Shown here piece after piece: positions 45,719-56,216 of a stretch of 64,000 nt of DNA (positions are counted from its first letter, which is position 1; the number at the start of each line of letters is the position of its first letter). Below the pieces are notes generated by a model. It was not told where the DNA came from. It did not search any database and saw only the letters and a program-made list of their open reading frames with translations. This stretch comes from Clostridium thermopalmarium DSM 5974 (GTDB taxonomy: Bacteria; Bacillota; Clostridia; Clostridiales; Clostridiaceae): contig NZ_PVXN01000009.1 in assembly GCF_002995795.1 (NCBI RefSeq), positions 62,001 through 126,000 of the forward strand, written 5' to 3'. Both the position numbers and the translations under genes were made by a program.

Positions 45719-47377
45719 TTGGAATGTTTTAAAATAGATGGGTATGATATGCGTAATATGGTCATTACCGCATCGAATAATCTTCAAGAAAAGAAAGAAT
45801 TTGTAAATTCTTTAAATGTATTTCCTGTTCCGGATGGAGATACAGGCACAAACATGTCTATGACTCTTAAAAGTGCTGTATCAGAGGTAGAGAATATTAA
45901 GGAAAAATCTATTTCTGAGGTGGCTAGACGTATAGCAAGAGGTGCCCTAATGGGAGCTAGAGGAAATTCGGGGGTAATTCTTTCTCAAATTTTTAGAGGA
46001 ATAGCTAAAGGATTAGAAGGAAAAGATGAAGTTGATGCTATAGAATTTGCAAAAAGCATAGCTGAAGGTTCAAATTCTGCATATAAAGCAGTTATGCGCC
46101 CAACTGAGGGGACTATATTAACTATAATAAGGGCTGCTGCTGAAAGTGCAATGAATTCAAATGAAACTGATATTATAAAACTGCTAGAAAAAGTATGCAA
46201 ACATAGTGAAAATATTCTTAATAAAACTCCAGACATGCTTCCTACTTTAAAAGAGGCCAAAGTAGTTGATGCAGGTGGTATGGGATTGTTAATCATACTA
46301 CAAGGAATGCATAAAGCCTTGAGTGAACATATAGAGGCCGAAGTTGAGAATGTGGAGGAATCTGTAGAGAAAATTACTAAATCAGTACAATCTACTATAG
46401 ATGCTAAGGATATCAAATACGGATATTGTACAGAATTTTTCATTTTAACTAAGAATGCTTCAGATAAGGTCCAAGATTTAAAAAAATTATTTAATCCTAT
46501 GGGAGATTCAATGATAGTTGTAGGAGTAGATGATATTATAAAGGTTCATATTCATACAAATGATCCAGGTTGGATATTATCTCAAGCTGTAAAATTGGGA
46601 GAGCTATCTAAAATTAAAATAGATAATATGAGAGAACAGCACAGACAAATTCTTGAATTAGAATACGCACCAACTCAAATTGGAGAAGAAGATGACATAA
46701 AAGAAGAAAGTAGACCAGAAAAAGAATATGCTTTTATATCTGTATCAATGGGAGAAGGTTTAAAAAGAATTTTTGAGGATTTAGGAGTAGATTCTGTAAT
46801 TGAGGGCGGTCAAACTATGAATCCTAGCACTCAAGATATTTTAGAATGTATAAATTCATTAAATGCTAAAAATATATTTGTATTACCAAATAATAAAAAT
46901 ATATTTATGGCTGCCCAACAAGCAGCTGAACTTTCAGAAAAGAATGTTATAGTAATACCTACAAAAACAATTCCACAGGGAATAACAGCTATAACTTTAT
47001 TTAATGGAGATAATAGTATTGAACAAAATATAGCGATTATGAATGAAGCAATATCAAATGTTGTTTCAGGGTCTGTAACATATGCTGTAAGAGATACAGA
47101 AGTGGAAGGTAAGGTTATAAAAGAAGGAAATATATTAGGATTAATAGATGGCAAAATAAGTGAAGTAGGAAAAGACATTTATGAGGTTTGCAACAAATTG
47201 CTTTCTAATATGGTTAATGAAGATACAGAACTTATTACAATATTTTATGGAAAAGATTGTGATGAAGATAAGGTTGAAGAATTTATAAACATATTAGAAG
47301 ACAAATATCCGGATATAGATATACAATTTTATAGTGGAGGCCAACCTTTATACTATTTTATTGTATCTGCTGAATAA
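45719..47377 (+). CDS. fakA: Fatty acid kinase-like DAK2 protein (FakA/YloV)
   Basis: FakA phosphorylates fatty acids bound by a FakB carrier, so that exogenous fatty acids enter phospholipid synthesis through PlsX/PlsY. The N-terminal DhaL nucleotide domain shows NVFPVPDGDTGTNM and GARGNSGVILSQ; the middle and C-terminal EDD-like domains follow. 552 residues. The start is TTG 45719 with AAGGAGG 8 bases upstream. No fakB (DegV) gene is in the window, but plsX is at 56991. Assignment by family. Confidence 0.87.
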   Translation: MECFKIDGYDMRNMVITASNNLQEKKEFVNSLNVFPVPDGDTGTNMSMTLKSAVSEVENIKEKSISEVARRIARGALMGARGNSGVILSQIFRGIAKGLEGKDEVDAIEFAKSIAEGSNSAYKAVMRPTEGTILTIIRAAAESAMNSNETDIIKLLEKVCKHSENILNKTPDMLPTLKEAKVVDAGGMGLLIILQGMHKALSEHIEAEVENVEESVEKITKSVQSTIDAKDIKYGYCTEFFILTKNASDKVQDLKKLFNPMGDSMIVVGVDDIIKVHIHTNDPGWILSQAVKLGELSKIKIDNMREQHRQILELEYAPTQIGEEDDIKEESRPEKEYAFISVSMGEGLKRIFEDLGVDSVIEGGQTMNPSTQDILECINSLNAKNIFVLPNNKNIFMAAQQAAELSEKNVIVIPTKTIPQGITAITLFNGDNSIEQNIAIMNEAISNVVSGSVTYAVRDTEVEGKVIKEGNILGLIDGKISEVGKDIYEVCNKLLSNMVNEDTELITIFYGKDCDEDKVEEFINILEDKYPDIDIQFYSGGQPLYYFIVSAE

Positions 47378-47399
47378 AAAAAGCCCTAGGGCTTTTTTT
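47376..47399 (+). terminator. Terminator after fakA
   Basis: A perfect palindrome, seven A, GCCC-TA-GGGC, seven T, directly after the stop. Confidence 0.85.
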
Positions 47400-47425
47400 A
47401 TTGCAGGATTTTAGGAGAGAGATGT

Positions 47426-49453
47426 ATGCACATTAATGATGATATAAGCATTTTAAAGGGTGTAGGACCAAAAACTAAAGAAACTTTAAATAAATGCGGA
47501 ATATATACAATATTAGATCTGATATTATATTTTCCTAGGGATTATGACCAAATTACCTATTGTAATGATATTGAAGAAGTTGTAGATAATAAAAAAATTG
47601 CAATAAGAGCTACAGCAATTAAAATTAATAAAGATATTCAGATTAAAAAAAATATGATAATTTCTACTATAGTTTTTAGAAATAATAAATCAATTTTTGA
47701 GTGCAAGTGGTTTAATCAAGTTTATATGAAAAGTAAATTTAAACTTGGACGAGATTACCTTTTATCTGGTAATGTTGAATTATATAAAAATAAAAAAATT
47801 TTAGTAAATCCAGTAATAGTTGATCCTAAAAGTATTAGTCGTTCAATTGAGCCTAAATATTCTCTGAAAGGAAGTCTTACTAATAATTTTTTTGTCAAGG
47901 CTATATCGAGCGTATTAAATACTATAGAAATAAAAGAAAATCTTCCTAGTCAAATTATAAAAAAGTATAATTTATGTTCCTTAGATGAAGCAATTAGAAA
48001 TATACATAATCCTAAAAAAGAAGAATTCCTAAAAAAGGCCATAAGAAGATTAAAGTTTCAAGAACTTTTTACTTATTCTTTAAAATTGCTTATGATAAAG
48101 GAATATAGGAATAGTAGCGGAATAAGTTTTTCTATAGCCCCAGAACTAAAATTATTAAAAGAGAAATTGCCTTTTACTTTAACTTCCGCTCAGAGTAGAG
48201 TAATTAGAGAAATTCTTATAGATGAAAAAAAAGATAGACCTATGAACAGATTAGTTCAAGGAGATGTTGGAAGTGGCAAAACTATAATCGCTTTAATAGC
48301 TCTTTTTAATGTAGTCAAAAACGGATATCAAGGAGTTCTTATGGCTCCAACAGAAATATTAGCTAATCAACATTACGAGGAAGCAAAAAAGGTATTTAAA
48401 GACTTTAATTTAAATATTGCTTTATTATGCGGAAGTACTACTGACAAAAATAAAAAGATGATAAAGGAAGATTTAAAATTAGGAAGGATTGATATAATAA
48501 TAGGGACACATGCATTATTAGAAGATGATGTAGAGTTTAGTAACTTAGGTATGGTTGTTACGGATGAACAACATAGATTCGGAGTAAGGCAAAGGACTAC
48601 TTTATGTAATAAAAATAGAAATATAGATGTACTTGTTATGTCAGCAACTCCAATACCACGAACCTTAGCATTATCAATATATGGTGATTTAGATGTATCA
48701 ACTATAGATGAATTACCTCCAGGTAGAAAAAAAGTAGACACTTTTTATGTAGATAAAAGTCAGAAAAAAAGAGTCTACAATTTTGCTCTAAGTGAAATAC
48801 AGAAAGGAGCTCAAGTATATATAGTATGTCCACTAGTCGAAGAAAATAAAAAAATAAAAATTACATCAGTAGAGAAACTATATGAAGAGCTAAAAAAGAG
48901 TTATTTTAAGGATATAAACATAGAAATACTTCATGGTAAAATGACAACTAAGTTAAAAGACGAAGTTATGGAAAAGTTTAAGAATGGAGATATAAAAGCT
49001 TTAATCTCTACTACCGTTATAGAAGTTGGAGTAAATGTACCTAATGCAACGATTATGATAATTGAAAATGCGGAAAGGTTTGGACTTTCTCAGCTTCACC
49101 AGTTAAGGGGAAGAGTAGGAAGAGGAAATAAAAAATCATATTGTATTTTAATAAGTGATTTAAAAAGTGAAATTTCAAAAAAGAGAATGGAAATCATCAC
49201 CAGTAGCAATGATGGATTTTTTATAGCAGAACAAGATTTAAAATTACGTGGAACTGGAGAAATTTTTGGATTAAATCAACATGGGGATGATGGGTTAATT
49301 ATAGCTAATCTTATAGAAGATTCTGATTTACTTAGATATGCTAATTATGAAGCAAAAGTATTAATTAATAGTAATAAAGAAGAAGACATATTTATAAAAA
49401 ATCAAATTTTAAAGAGACTTGAAAATACTTCTAAATATATTTGTTTCAATTAA
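47426..49453 (+). CDS. recG: ATP-dependent DNA helicase RecG
   Basis: RecG reverses stalled replication forks and migrates branched DNA. An N-terminal wedge/OB domain (about 1-220) is followed by helicase motifs: Walker A GDVGSGKT, DEQH (TDEQHRFGVRQR), MSATPIPRTL, and motif VI QLRGRVGRG, with the C-terminal TRG region. 675 residues. TTAGGAGAG precedes the ATG. It follows fakA as in B. subtilis (yloV-...-recG). Confidence 0.97.
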   Translation: MHINDDISILKGVGPKTKETLNKCGIYTILDLILYFPRDYDQITYCNDIEEVVDNKKIAIRATAIKINKDIQIKKNMIISTIVFRNNKSIFECKWFNQVYMKSKFKLGRDYLLSGNVELYKNKKILVNPVIVDPKSISRSIEPKYSLKGSLTNNFFVKAISSVLNTIEIKENLPSQIIKKYNLCSLDEAIRNIHNPKKEEFLKKAIRRLKFQELFTYSLKLLMIKEYRNSSGISFSIAPELKLLKEKLPFTLTSAQSRVIREILIDEKKDRPMNRLVQGDVGSGKTIIALIALFNVVKNGYQGVLMAPTEILANQHYEEAKKVFKDFNLNIALLCGSTTDKNKKMIKEDLKLGRIDIIIGTHALLEDDVEFSNLGMVVTDEQHRFGVRQRTTLCNKNRNIDVLVMSATPIPRTLALSIYGDLDVSTIDELPPGRKKVDTFYVDKSQKKRVYNFALSEIQKGAQVYIVCPLVEENKKIKITSVEKLYEELKKSYFKDINIEILHGKMTTKLKDEVMEKFKNGDIKALISTTVIEVGVNVPNATIMIIENAERFGLSQLHQLRGRVGRGNKKSYCILISDLKSEISKKRMEIITSSNDGFFIAEQDLKLRGTGEIFGLNQHGDDGLIIANLIEDSDLLRYANYEAKVLINSNKEEDIFIKNQILKRLENTSKYICFN

Positions 49454-49539
49454 TTTATAAAATATTTTTGTGCAATAAATTGATATATGTTAAAATATGA
49501 AATAAGACTGGATGTATCCATTCATAAGGGAGGATAAAA

Positions 49540-50097
49540 ATGAGAATCATTGCGGGAATAGCTAAAGGTAAAAAACTTTTACCACCAGATGGTATGCAGA
49601 CAAGACCAACTTTAGATAGAGTTAAAGAAAATATATTTAATATAATACAAAATAGAATTGAAGATGCAGTTGTTATAGATGTATTTGCAGGAACAGGGAG
49701 TCTAGGATTAGAGGCTGTAAGCAGGGGAGCAAAGGAATGCTACCTAGTTGATAAACACCCAACTACATTCAAAAGATTAAAAGAAAATGTGAAAAACTTA
49801 AGATTTGAAGATAAATGTATGTGTTTAAATAAAGATTCATATATGGTGTTAAAAGATTTAGGAAAAAAGAAAAAAATATTTGATTTGATATTTATAGATC
49901 CACCTTATGCTAAAGAAATGATTCCTCCAGCAATAAAAATAGTACAGGAAGAATCACTTTTGCATAAAGATGGTCTAATAGTTACTAAGATAGACTCTTC
50001 TGAAAAAATATATGAAGGTGATGAAAAAATTAGAATAGTGGATTATAGAAAATACGGAAAGACTACTGTTTGTTTTTATAAGTATAGGGAGGAATAA
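49540..50097 (+). CDS. rsmD: 16S rRNA m2G966 methyltransferase RsmD
   Basis: RsmD methylates guanine 966 of 16S rRNA. The SAM loop is [13 protein letters not shown] (near 48-60) and the catalytic motif is DPPY ([13 protein letters not shown]). [19 protein letters not shown] is the conserved N-terminal substrate segment. 185 residues. GGGAGGAT precedes the ATG. coaD starts 1 base after its stop, as in most Firmicutes. Confidence 0.95.
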   Translation: MRIIAGIAKGKKLLPPDGMQTRPTLDRVKENIFNIIQNRIEDAVVIDVFAGTGSLGLEAVSRGAKECYLVDKHPTTFKRLKENVKNLRFEDKCMCLNKDSYMVLKDLGKKKKIFDLIFIDPPYAKEMIPPAIKIVQEESLLHKDGLIVTKIDSSEKIYEGDEKIRIVDYRKYGKTTVCFYKYREE

Positions 50098-50098
50098 A

Positions 50099-50581
50099 AT
50101 GAAAATAGCAGTATACCCAGGAAGCTTTGACCCAATTACTAATGGACATTTGGATATAATAGAAAGGGCTGCTAAAATATTTGATGAAGTAATCGTAGCA
50201 GTATTAATAAACCCGGATAAAAAAGGACTTTTTACTATAGAAGAAAGAGTAGAGTTAATAAAAAGAGTTACTAAAAATATAAAAAATGTAAAGGTTGAAA
50301 GCTTTTATGGACTTCTTGTAAATTATATGAAAGAAAAAAATGCTCAAGTTATAGTAAAAGGATTAAGAGCGGTCTCTGACTTTGAATATGAATTTCAAAT
50401 GGCACTTATGAATAAAAAATTAGATGCATCCATAGAAACTTGTTTTATGATGACTAATGCTAAATATTCATATCTAAGTTCATCCTCTATAAAGCAAGTA
50501 GTGATGTTTGGAGGATGTATAGAAGATCTAGTTCCAAGTGAAATAGTAAATGATATTGTGGACAAAATTAATAAAAAGTAG
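50099..50581 (+). CDS. coaD: Phosphopantetheine adenylyltransferase
   Basis: CoaD makes dephospho-CoA from phosphopantetheine and ATP. The nucleotidyltransferase motif [16 protein letters not shown] carries T/Hx[21 protein letters not shown] and the ATP-binding YLSSSSIKQ are typical. 160 residues. GGGAGGAATAAA precedes the ATG. It belongs to the same pathway as coaBC (31836). Confidence 0.98.
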   Translation: MKIAVYPGSFDPITNGHLDIIERAAKIFDEVIVAVLINPDKKGLFTIEERVELIKRVTKNIKNVKVESFYGLLVNYMKEKNAQVIVKGLRAVSDFEYEFQMALMNKKLDASIETCFMMTNAKYSYLSSSSIKQVVMFGGCIEDLVPSEIVNDIVDKINKK

Positions 50582-50594
50582 GATGATGAACAAT

Positions 50595-51122
50595 ATGGAG
50601 GTTATAAAGTTATTAGAGTATCTTCAAGAAATAATAGAAACATCGCATAGTTTGCCTATAGTTGGGAAAATAGTGGTAGATAGAAAAGAGATTATAGATA
50701 TCATTGAACAAATTATAAACTATTTGCCGGATGAGTTTAAAAAAGCTCAGTGGATATGTAACGAAAAAGAAAGAATTTTAAAAGATGCTTATGCTCAAGC
50801 TGAACAAATAAAAATAGACAGCTATGAAATATTGAAAAAGGAAATAGAAAAACATAGTATAACAAAAGAAGCGGAAATTAGAGCAAAAGAAATAATTGCT
50901 TCAGCCAAGAAAGATTCTAAAATTATAAGAATAGGTGCAAGAGAGTATGCAGATGAAATACTGTGTGAACTAGAAAAAGAAATAAGTATAAAAAGTGAAC
51001 AAATGCTTCTAAGTATTAAGCAAAGAACAGAGGAGTATATAAAAAACTTAGAAGCTAGTACATCATCTATAACTAATACTATAAGAGAAAACATTAAAGA
51101 ATTAAGAGATACGGTGAAATAG
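50595..51122 (+). CDS. Coiled-coil protein of unknown function
   Basis: About 175 residues, almost entirely helical with strong charge patterning; MEVIKLLEYLQEIIE and DIIEQIINYLPDEFKKAQWI begin it, then a long Glu/Lys/Ala-rich coiled coil. No enzyme motif, signal peptide or membrane helix is seen. Similar clostridial proteins in this place (after coaD, before ylbJ) are often labelled ATPase or F0F1-b-like only because of the coiled coil; I do not support that name. ATG 50595 has GGATGA 8 bases upstream; ATG 50583 and 50586 are alternatives. Its last 21 bases overlap the convergent ylbJ. Confidence 0.7.
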   Translation: MEVIKLLEYLQEIIETSHSLPIVGKIVVDRKEIIDIIEQIINYLPDEFKKAQWICNEKERILKDAYAQAEQIKIDSYEILKKEIEKHSITKEAEIRAKEIIASAKKDSKIIRIGAREYADEILCELEKEISIKSEQMLLSIKQRTEEYIKNLEASTSSITNTIRENIKELRDTVK

Positions 51123-52319
51123 ATTAATTAGTTTTGATATAAAAATAGGAAGTAATAAAAGTATAATTTGGATAGCAAATATAGCAATTAAATTAACATT
51201 ATTATATGTAAGATTGTTTAAAACAGAAGTTGATATTGATAATTTAAATATATTCAAGGTATATAATAGAAAAGATAATATGCTACATATAATGCCTTGT
51301 ATAAGTTTTCTTTTAATATATTTTTTAGCAGAAATATTAGTTTTATATGTAACGGAAAAAGTTTGAGAAATTATAGACAAACCACTGAAGCCTAATAGAA
51401 AACTTATAATAATAATTTTATATATACTGTCTATATCTAATTTTGAAATTAGACTGCATCCATTTGTCATCTCTAATAATCCTAGAAAAAAACTTTGAAA
51501 TATTTCTTTTTTATAATTAAAAATTAAGGAAAGTTTTTTAAAAACAATATCGAATAGGATATTGTTTTTTATTATGGCTGTTAAAACTGAAAAGAAAATA
51601 ATAAATCCTCCTATAGAAAATGAAGTTTTTAAGGCATTGTCTACACTAGTTTTGAGAATATCTCCTAAAGAATTTGGAGTATGTATATAAGCAGGATTGT
51701 AGGATTCTTTTTTTTCTTTATAAGCTCGATATAAAGAATTATTAGGAGGTATAATTATAGCCATTACAATACAAGATAAGTAACAAGATATTAAAAGTAG
51801 AAATCCTATAGATGAATTATTAAGCATAGATGTTCCTACAGCACCAAGAATAAAAAGAGGGCTAGGATTAGATGCTATATTAATAAGTCTTTCACAAGTT
51901 TGAAAATCTATAATTCTTTTTTCGTACAAATCTGAGGCATATTTAGCACCTAAGGGATATCCGCATAACATACTTATAATTATGACTACAGAACAATTTT
52001 TGGGAAGCCTAAGAGGCTTACATAATATGTTACCTAAAAGTTTAGAATAAATATTAATACCATCATAAGATAATATCATGTTAATTAGTACTAAGAACGG
52101 AAATACAGATACAAATACTGATGTAATAAATAATTTACTTCCTTCTAAAGCTGAATTTAAACATATTTTAGGATTAAATATAATACCTAGTATAAAAACT
52201 GTACAAATGGAAGTTGCTATAAGGTTTTTAGTTAGACTGACTTCTGTACTTTTAATAAGGTCAAATATGAAAAACACTATTAGAAACAAAATTAGTAGCA
52301 AACAAAAAATTATAATCAT
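51102..52319 (-). CDS. ylbJ: Sporulation integral membrane protein YlbJ
   Basis: YlbJ is a polytopic membrane protein with nucleoside-recognition (gate) domains, needed in B. subtilis for heat-resistant spores and expressed from SigE. The 405 residues contain about eight to ten hydrophobic helices; the conserved LCGYPLGAKYA and TNGCSLIS motifs are the gate-domain signatures. On the complementary strand GAGGGGATATAT precedes the ATG. In B. subtilis ylbJ likewise follows coaD. Here it is inverted and its end overlaps the gene before it. Confidence 0.9.
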   Translation of the reverse strand: MIIIFCLLLILFLIVFFIFDLIKSTEVSLTKNLIATSICTVFILGIIFNPKICLNSALEGSKLFITSVFVSVFPFLVLINMILSYDGINIYSKLLGNILCKPLRLPKNCSVVIIISMLCGYPLGAKYASDLYEKRIIDFQTCERLINIASNPSPLFILGAVGTSMLNNSSIGFLLLISCYLSCIVMAIIIPPNNSLYRAYKEKKESYNPAYIHTPNSLGDILKTSVDNALKTSFSIGGFIIFFSVLTAIIKNNILFDIVFKKLSLIFNYKKEIFQSFFLGLLEMTNGCSLISKLDIDSIYKIIIISFLLGFSGLSIISQTFSVTYKTNISAKKYIKRKLIQGIICSILSFLLYTLNIFKLSISTSVLNNLTYNNVNLIAIFAIQIILLLLPIFISKLINLFHRIS

Positions 52320-52341
52320 ATATATCCCCTCGAAAGTATTA

Positions 52342-52375
52342 ATTAGCTTTTAGAATTTTAATACTAAAAGCTAAT
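52342..52375 (-). terminator. Hairpin between tmcAL and ylbJ
   Basis: Perfect 12-base arms (ATTAGCTTTTAG / CTAAAAGCTAAT) with a 10-base loop. No strong T run follows on the minus strand, so termination may be weak or the hairpin may shape the ylbJ leader. Confidence 0.5.
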
Positions 52376-52411
52376 ATAATTATATTTTAGAGTAGGTCAT
52401 TAATATTACTT

Positions 52412-53614
52412 CTAAAATAATCGAATAGGGGAGATTGTAAAATCGCTATTAAAAGATATAGATTTATTAATAATACTATAGGCTTTAGTTCCCTGTACAT
52501 CTATTTGAAGCATGGTATTCAAGTTTTTTGGAAGTTTAGTATATATAGGGATAGAAGCAGTTCTCTTAATTTCTCGCAATATTTCTCTTCCACGATTATT
52601 AAATCCAAGAATTCTGGCATATTGAGCTGGTAATTTTCTTAATTCAGCAGTATTATATTCTTCTAATCCTATAAAATATTGACACAGTATTCGGCTAATA
52701 CGGCTATATGTATATCTTTTGCTTTTTACAGTATTAATTAATTCTTCATATGAACTAGACGAAGATAGAGCTGAGTATAACTTATTATGAATTCCCTCTG
52801 AAACATCTGGTAAATTTTCAAGGTTATTTTTCGAGGTAAGAGCTTTATATTTAATATAATTAAAAATAGATTCTTCAAATGCTAAGTTTTTATTATTATA
52901 ATTTGTGTATAATATATTGTAGGAAGATGAAGGCAATGTATTCATAAGAAGCTCAATGTTTCCTTTATTTTTAAGATGATTGCGTATTGATGTAGCGCTT
53001 GAAAATTGTTTTTCTAAATTTATATTATTATAGGATGAGCCAATTCTTTTAATAGTATACGGAACTATAGCACTATCTAGCTTTATTAAGCTTTTGCAAT
53101 ATTCTATAGCTAGGATATTATTAGGATGTTTTAAAGTTTCTATTATATCCAAATCTTTTTTGAAAATATGAGATAGAGCTTTACTTCTAGCAGCAGGGTA
53201 AGAAAGTCCTTTGTTCAAATAAGATTTTAAATAGTCTTTGAAAATTTCAGGTTCTTCATATAATACTGAGGCTATTTTATATATTGATTTTATATTTCCG
53301 CTTTCGCTGCCAAAACACAAATTATTTACAATTCCTAAGTTGTTAAGCAAACTTACTGCACCGAATGCAAAAAATTCTGCTGAAGATAAACTGTATATAA
53401 GAGGAAGTTCTATAACTAAATCTACCCCACAGTTTAGTGCAGTTTTTGCTCTATCCCATTTAGAAATAATAGAAGGAATTCCCCTTTGGGTAAAATTGCC
53501 GCTCATTACGCAAATGATTCCATCACAATTGGTTAAATTTTTAGCAGATTCTATATGATATAAGTGTCCCATATGTAGTGGATTATACTCTGCTATGATT
53601 GCTGTTAAGTTCAT
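52412..53614 (-). CDS. tmcAL: tRNA(Met) cytidine acetate ligase TmcAL (YlbM)
   Basis: TmcAL acetylates cytidine 34 of elongator tRNA-Met using acetate and ATP. The nucleotidyltransferase fold opens with IIAEYNPLHMGHLYHI (HxGH), followed by VMSGNFTQRGIPSII and the C-terminal tRNA-binding part. 400 residues. On the minus strand AGAGGTGATT precedes the ATG. It is divergent from pta-ackA; acetate, the substrate, is the product of that pathway, though proximity alone does not prove a link. B. subtilis ylbM sits in the same neighbourhood (ylbJ...ylbM-ylbN-rpmF). Confidence 0.92.
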   Translation of the reverse strand: MNLTAIIAEYNPLHMGHLYHIESAKNLTNCDGIICVMSGNFTQRGIPSIISKWDRAKTALNCGVDLVIELPLIYSLSSAEFFAFGAVSLLNNLGIVNNLCFGSESGNIKSIYKIASVLYEEPEIFKDYLKSYLNKGLSYPAARSKALSHIFKKDLDIIETLKHPNNILAIEYCKSLIKLDSAIVPYTIKRIGSSYNNINLEKQFSSATSIRNHLKNKGNIELLMNTLPSSSYNILYTNYNNKNLAFEESIFNYIKYKALTSKNNLENLPDVSEGIHNKLYSALSSSSSYEELINTVKSKRYTYSRISRILCQYFIGLEEYNTAELRKLPAQYARILGFNNRGREILREIKRTASIPIYTKLPKNLNTMLQIDVQGTKAYSIINKSISFNSDFTISPIRLF

Positions 53615-53731
53615 TTAATCACCTCTTAATATATTTTTAGACATTTATATTAAAATTATATATGAATTAATGTAAAATGCTACAAAATAAAACAAAAATA
53701 ATAAACAACAATAAAAAAACTTTATTTTTTA

Positions 53732-53761
53732 TTGAAAATCATATCAAAATCGGTGTATATT
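53732..53761 (+). promoter_or_regulatory. SigA-type promoter of pta-ackA
   Basis: TTGAAA (53732-53737), 18 bases, TATATT (53756-53761), with a leader of about 60 bases. Confidence 0.5.
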
Positions 53762-53827
53762 ATTATGTAGGGTATATTATATAGCTTAAATATATTTGTT
53801 TATGAAAATCGAAAGGAGAAATTATAA

Positions 53828-54820
53828 ATGGGATTTATAGAAAAAATGTGGGATTTAGCAAAACAAGATTTAAAAACAATTGTTCTTCCAGAAGGAGAAG
53901 AAGATAGAAATCTTGTTGCTGCTGGAAAAATAAATGATAATTCTCTTGCAAAATTAATTTTAGTAGGAAATGAAGAAAAAATAAGAAAAAGAGCAAAAGA
54001 ATTAAATTCAAATATTGAAGGAGTAAAGATAGTTGATCCAGAGACATCTGATAAAACATTATTATATGCTAAAGAATTATATGAATTAAGAAAACATAAA
54101 GGAATGACAGAAGAAAAGGCATTAAAGATAGTTAAGGATCCTTTATACTTTGGAACTGTTATGGTTAAAGTAGGGGATGCAGATGGTATGGTATCAGGTG
54201 CTATACATACAACAGGAGACTTATTGAGGCCAGGATTACAAATTGTAAAAACAGCACCAAATATATCAATAGTATCTGGTACTTTTGTAATGCAAGTTCC
54301 TAATTCTGAATATGGCGAAGACGGATTGCTTTTATTTGCTGACTGCGCAGTAAATCCTAACCCAACGGCTGAGCAATTAGCTTCAATAGCTATTTCAACA
54401 GCAGAATCAGCTAAAAAATTATGTGGAATAGAGCCTAGAGTTGCTATGCTTTCATTTTCAACTATGGGAAGTGCAGATCATGAACTTGTTGATAAAGTAA
54501 GAAAAGCAACTGAAATTGCAAAAGCAGAAAGACCAGATTTAGCAATAGATGGAGAATTACAATTAGATGCTGCTTTAGTTAAAGAAGTAGCAGATTTAAA
54601 AGCTCCAAATAGTCCAGTAGCAGGAAAAGCAAATGTATTGGTATTCCCAGATTTACAAGCTGGAAATATAGGATATAAGTTAGTACAAAGGTTTGCAAAA
54701 GCTCATGCTACAGGTCCTATTTGCCAAGGATTTGCAAAACCTATAAATGATTTATCAAGAGGATGCAGTGCAGAAGATATAGTAAACGTTGTAGCTATAA
54801 CTGCTGTTCAAGCCCAATAA
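53828..54820 (+). CDS. pta: Phosphate acetyltransferase
   Basis: Pta converts acetyl-CoA and phosphate to acetyl phosphate, the first step of acetate formation. The 330-residue short-form enzyme has ILPEGEEDRNL-like start, DGMVSGAIHTTGDLLRPGLQ, the ADCAVNPNPTAEQLA segment and the C-terminal VFPDLQAGNIGYKLVQRFA and GPICQGFAKPINDLSRG. GAAAGGAG precedes the ATG. ackA follows after 73 bases in the common clostridial pair. Confidence 0.97.
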   Translation: MGFIEKMWDLAKQDLKTIVLPEGEEDRNLVAAGKINDNSLAKLILVGNEEKIRKRAKELNSNIEGVKIVDPETSDKTLLYAKELYELRKHKGMTEEKALKIVKDPLYFGTVMVKVGDADGMVSGAIHTTGDLLRPGLQIVKTAPNISIVSGTFVMQVPNSEYGEDGLLLFADCAVNPNPTAEQLASIAISTAESAKKLCGIEPRVAMLSFSTMGSADHELVDKVRKATEIAKAERPDLAIDGELQLDAALVKEVADLKAPNSPVAGKANVLVFPDLQAGNIGYKLVQRFAKAHATGPICQGFAKPINDLSRGCSAEDIVNVVAITAVQAQ

Positions 54821-54893
54821 TATAAATGAATTAAATTTTATCTATAACATAGATAAATTAAAATATAGAGGATTTTAATTAGGAGGAAGATTC

Positions 54894-56093
54894 ATGAAAA
54901 TACTAGTAATAAACTGTGGAAGTTCATCTTTAAAATACCAACTTATTGATATGACTACTGAACAACCTTTAGCACAAGGTCTAGTAGAAAGAATAGGTAT
55001 AGAAGGATCTGTTTTGACACATAAAGTCAATGGAAACAAATATGTTATTGAAGAGCCAATGAAGGATCATAAAAAGGCAATTGAATTAGTACTTAATGCT
55101 TTAATCGATAAAGAACATGGTGTAATAAGTGATATGTCTGAAATATCTGCTGTAGGTCACAGAGTTGTTCATGGCGGAGAAAAATATGCAGAATCTGTTC
55201 TTATAGATGAGGATGTTATGAAAGCTTTAGATGACTTTGTAAAACTTGCACCTTTACATAATCCACCAAACATAATAGGAATCAATGCATGCAAAGAATT
55301 AATGCCAAATACTCCTATGGTTGCAGTATTTGATACAGCATTTCATCAGACATTACCTGAGCATGCTTATATGTATTCATTACCATATGAATTATATAAG
55401 AGCCATGGTGTAAGAAAGTATGGATTCCATGGAACATCTCATAAATATGTATCTAGAGTTGCTGCTGATATGTTAGAAAAAGATATTAAGGATCTAAGAA
55501 TTATAACTTGCCATTTAGGAAATGGGGCTAGTTTAGCTGCTGTTAAAAATGGAAAGTGTATAGATACAACTATGGGATTTACTCCACTTGCTGGTTTGAC
55601 AATGGGAACAAGATGTGGTGATATAGACCCTGCAATAGTTACTTTCTTGATGAAAGAATTAAATCTTTCATTAGATGAAGTTGATAACTTAATGAATAAA
55701 AAATCTGGAGTCTTAGGAATATCAGGAGTAAGCAGTGATTTTAGAGATATTGAAGCTGCTGCAGCTGAAGGAAACGAAAGAGCAAAATTAGCTTTAGATA
55801 TATTTAAATATAAAGTTGTTCAATATATCGGAGCATATACTGCTGTAATGGGTGGAGTTGATGCTGTAGTATTTACAGCTGGACTTGGAGAAAATGGAAT
55901 TGAAACTAGAGAAGAAATAGCAAATGCTCTAGGTTTCTTAGATACTAAAATAGACAAAGAAAAGAACAATGTAAGAGGAAAAGCTTCAATAATAAGTACA
56001 GATGATTCTAAGGTTAAACTATTAGTTATACCAACAAATGAAGAATTAATGATAGCGAAAGATACTAAAGAAATAGTTGAAAAACAAGCATAA
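54894..56093 (+). CDS. ackA: Acetate kinase
   Basis: AckA makes ATP and acetate from acetyl phosphate, a main energy source of fermenting clostridia. The ASKHA signatures are present: [13 protein letters not shown] at the start, [20 protein letters not shown], and [24 protein letters not shown]; the catalytic-site [11 protein letters not shown] is intact. 399 residues. AGGAGGAAG precedes the ATG. Confidence 0.98.
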   Translation: MKILVINCGSSSLKYQLIDMTTEQPLAQGLVERIGIEGSVLTHKVNGNKYVIEEPMKDHKKAIELVLNALIDKEHGVISDMSEISAVGHRVVHGGEKYAESVLIDEDVMKALDDFVKLAPLHNPPNIIGINACKELMPNTPMVAVFDTAFHQTLPEHAYMYSLPYELYKSHGVRKYGFHGTSHKYVSRVAADMLEKDIKDLRIITCHLGNGASLAAVKNGKCIDTTMGFTPLAGLTMGTRCGDIDPAIVTFLMKELNLSLDEVDNLMNKKSGVLGISGVSSDFRDIEAAAAEGNERAKLALDIFKYKVVQYIGAYTAVMGGVDAVVFTAGLGENGIETREEIANALGFLDTKIDKEKNNVRGKASIISTDDSKVKLLVIPTNEELMIAKDTKEIVEKQA

Positions 56094-56216
56094 AATAGCA
56101 AAGCTATAATAAAATACTTGACTTTTTATTAGCATGTTTATATAATAGGTTGTGGCTAATGAATTCTACAATTTTGTAGGTATTTGTTAGCCCATTTATA
56201 ATAATTGAGGTGTATT

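Noticed and set aside
45985-46443. 152-codon open frame on the minus strand within fakA
   Set aside because: Shadow of the fakA reading frame; no start signal and no recognisable motif.
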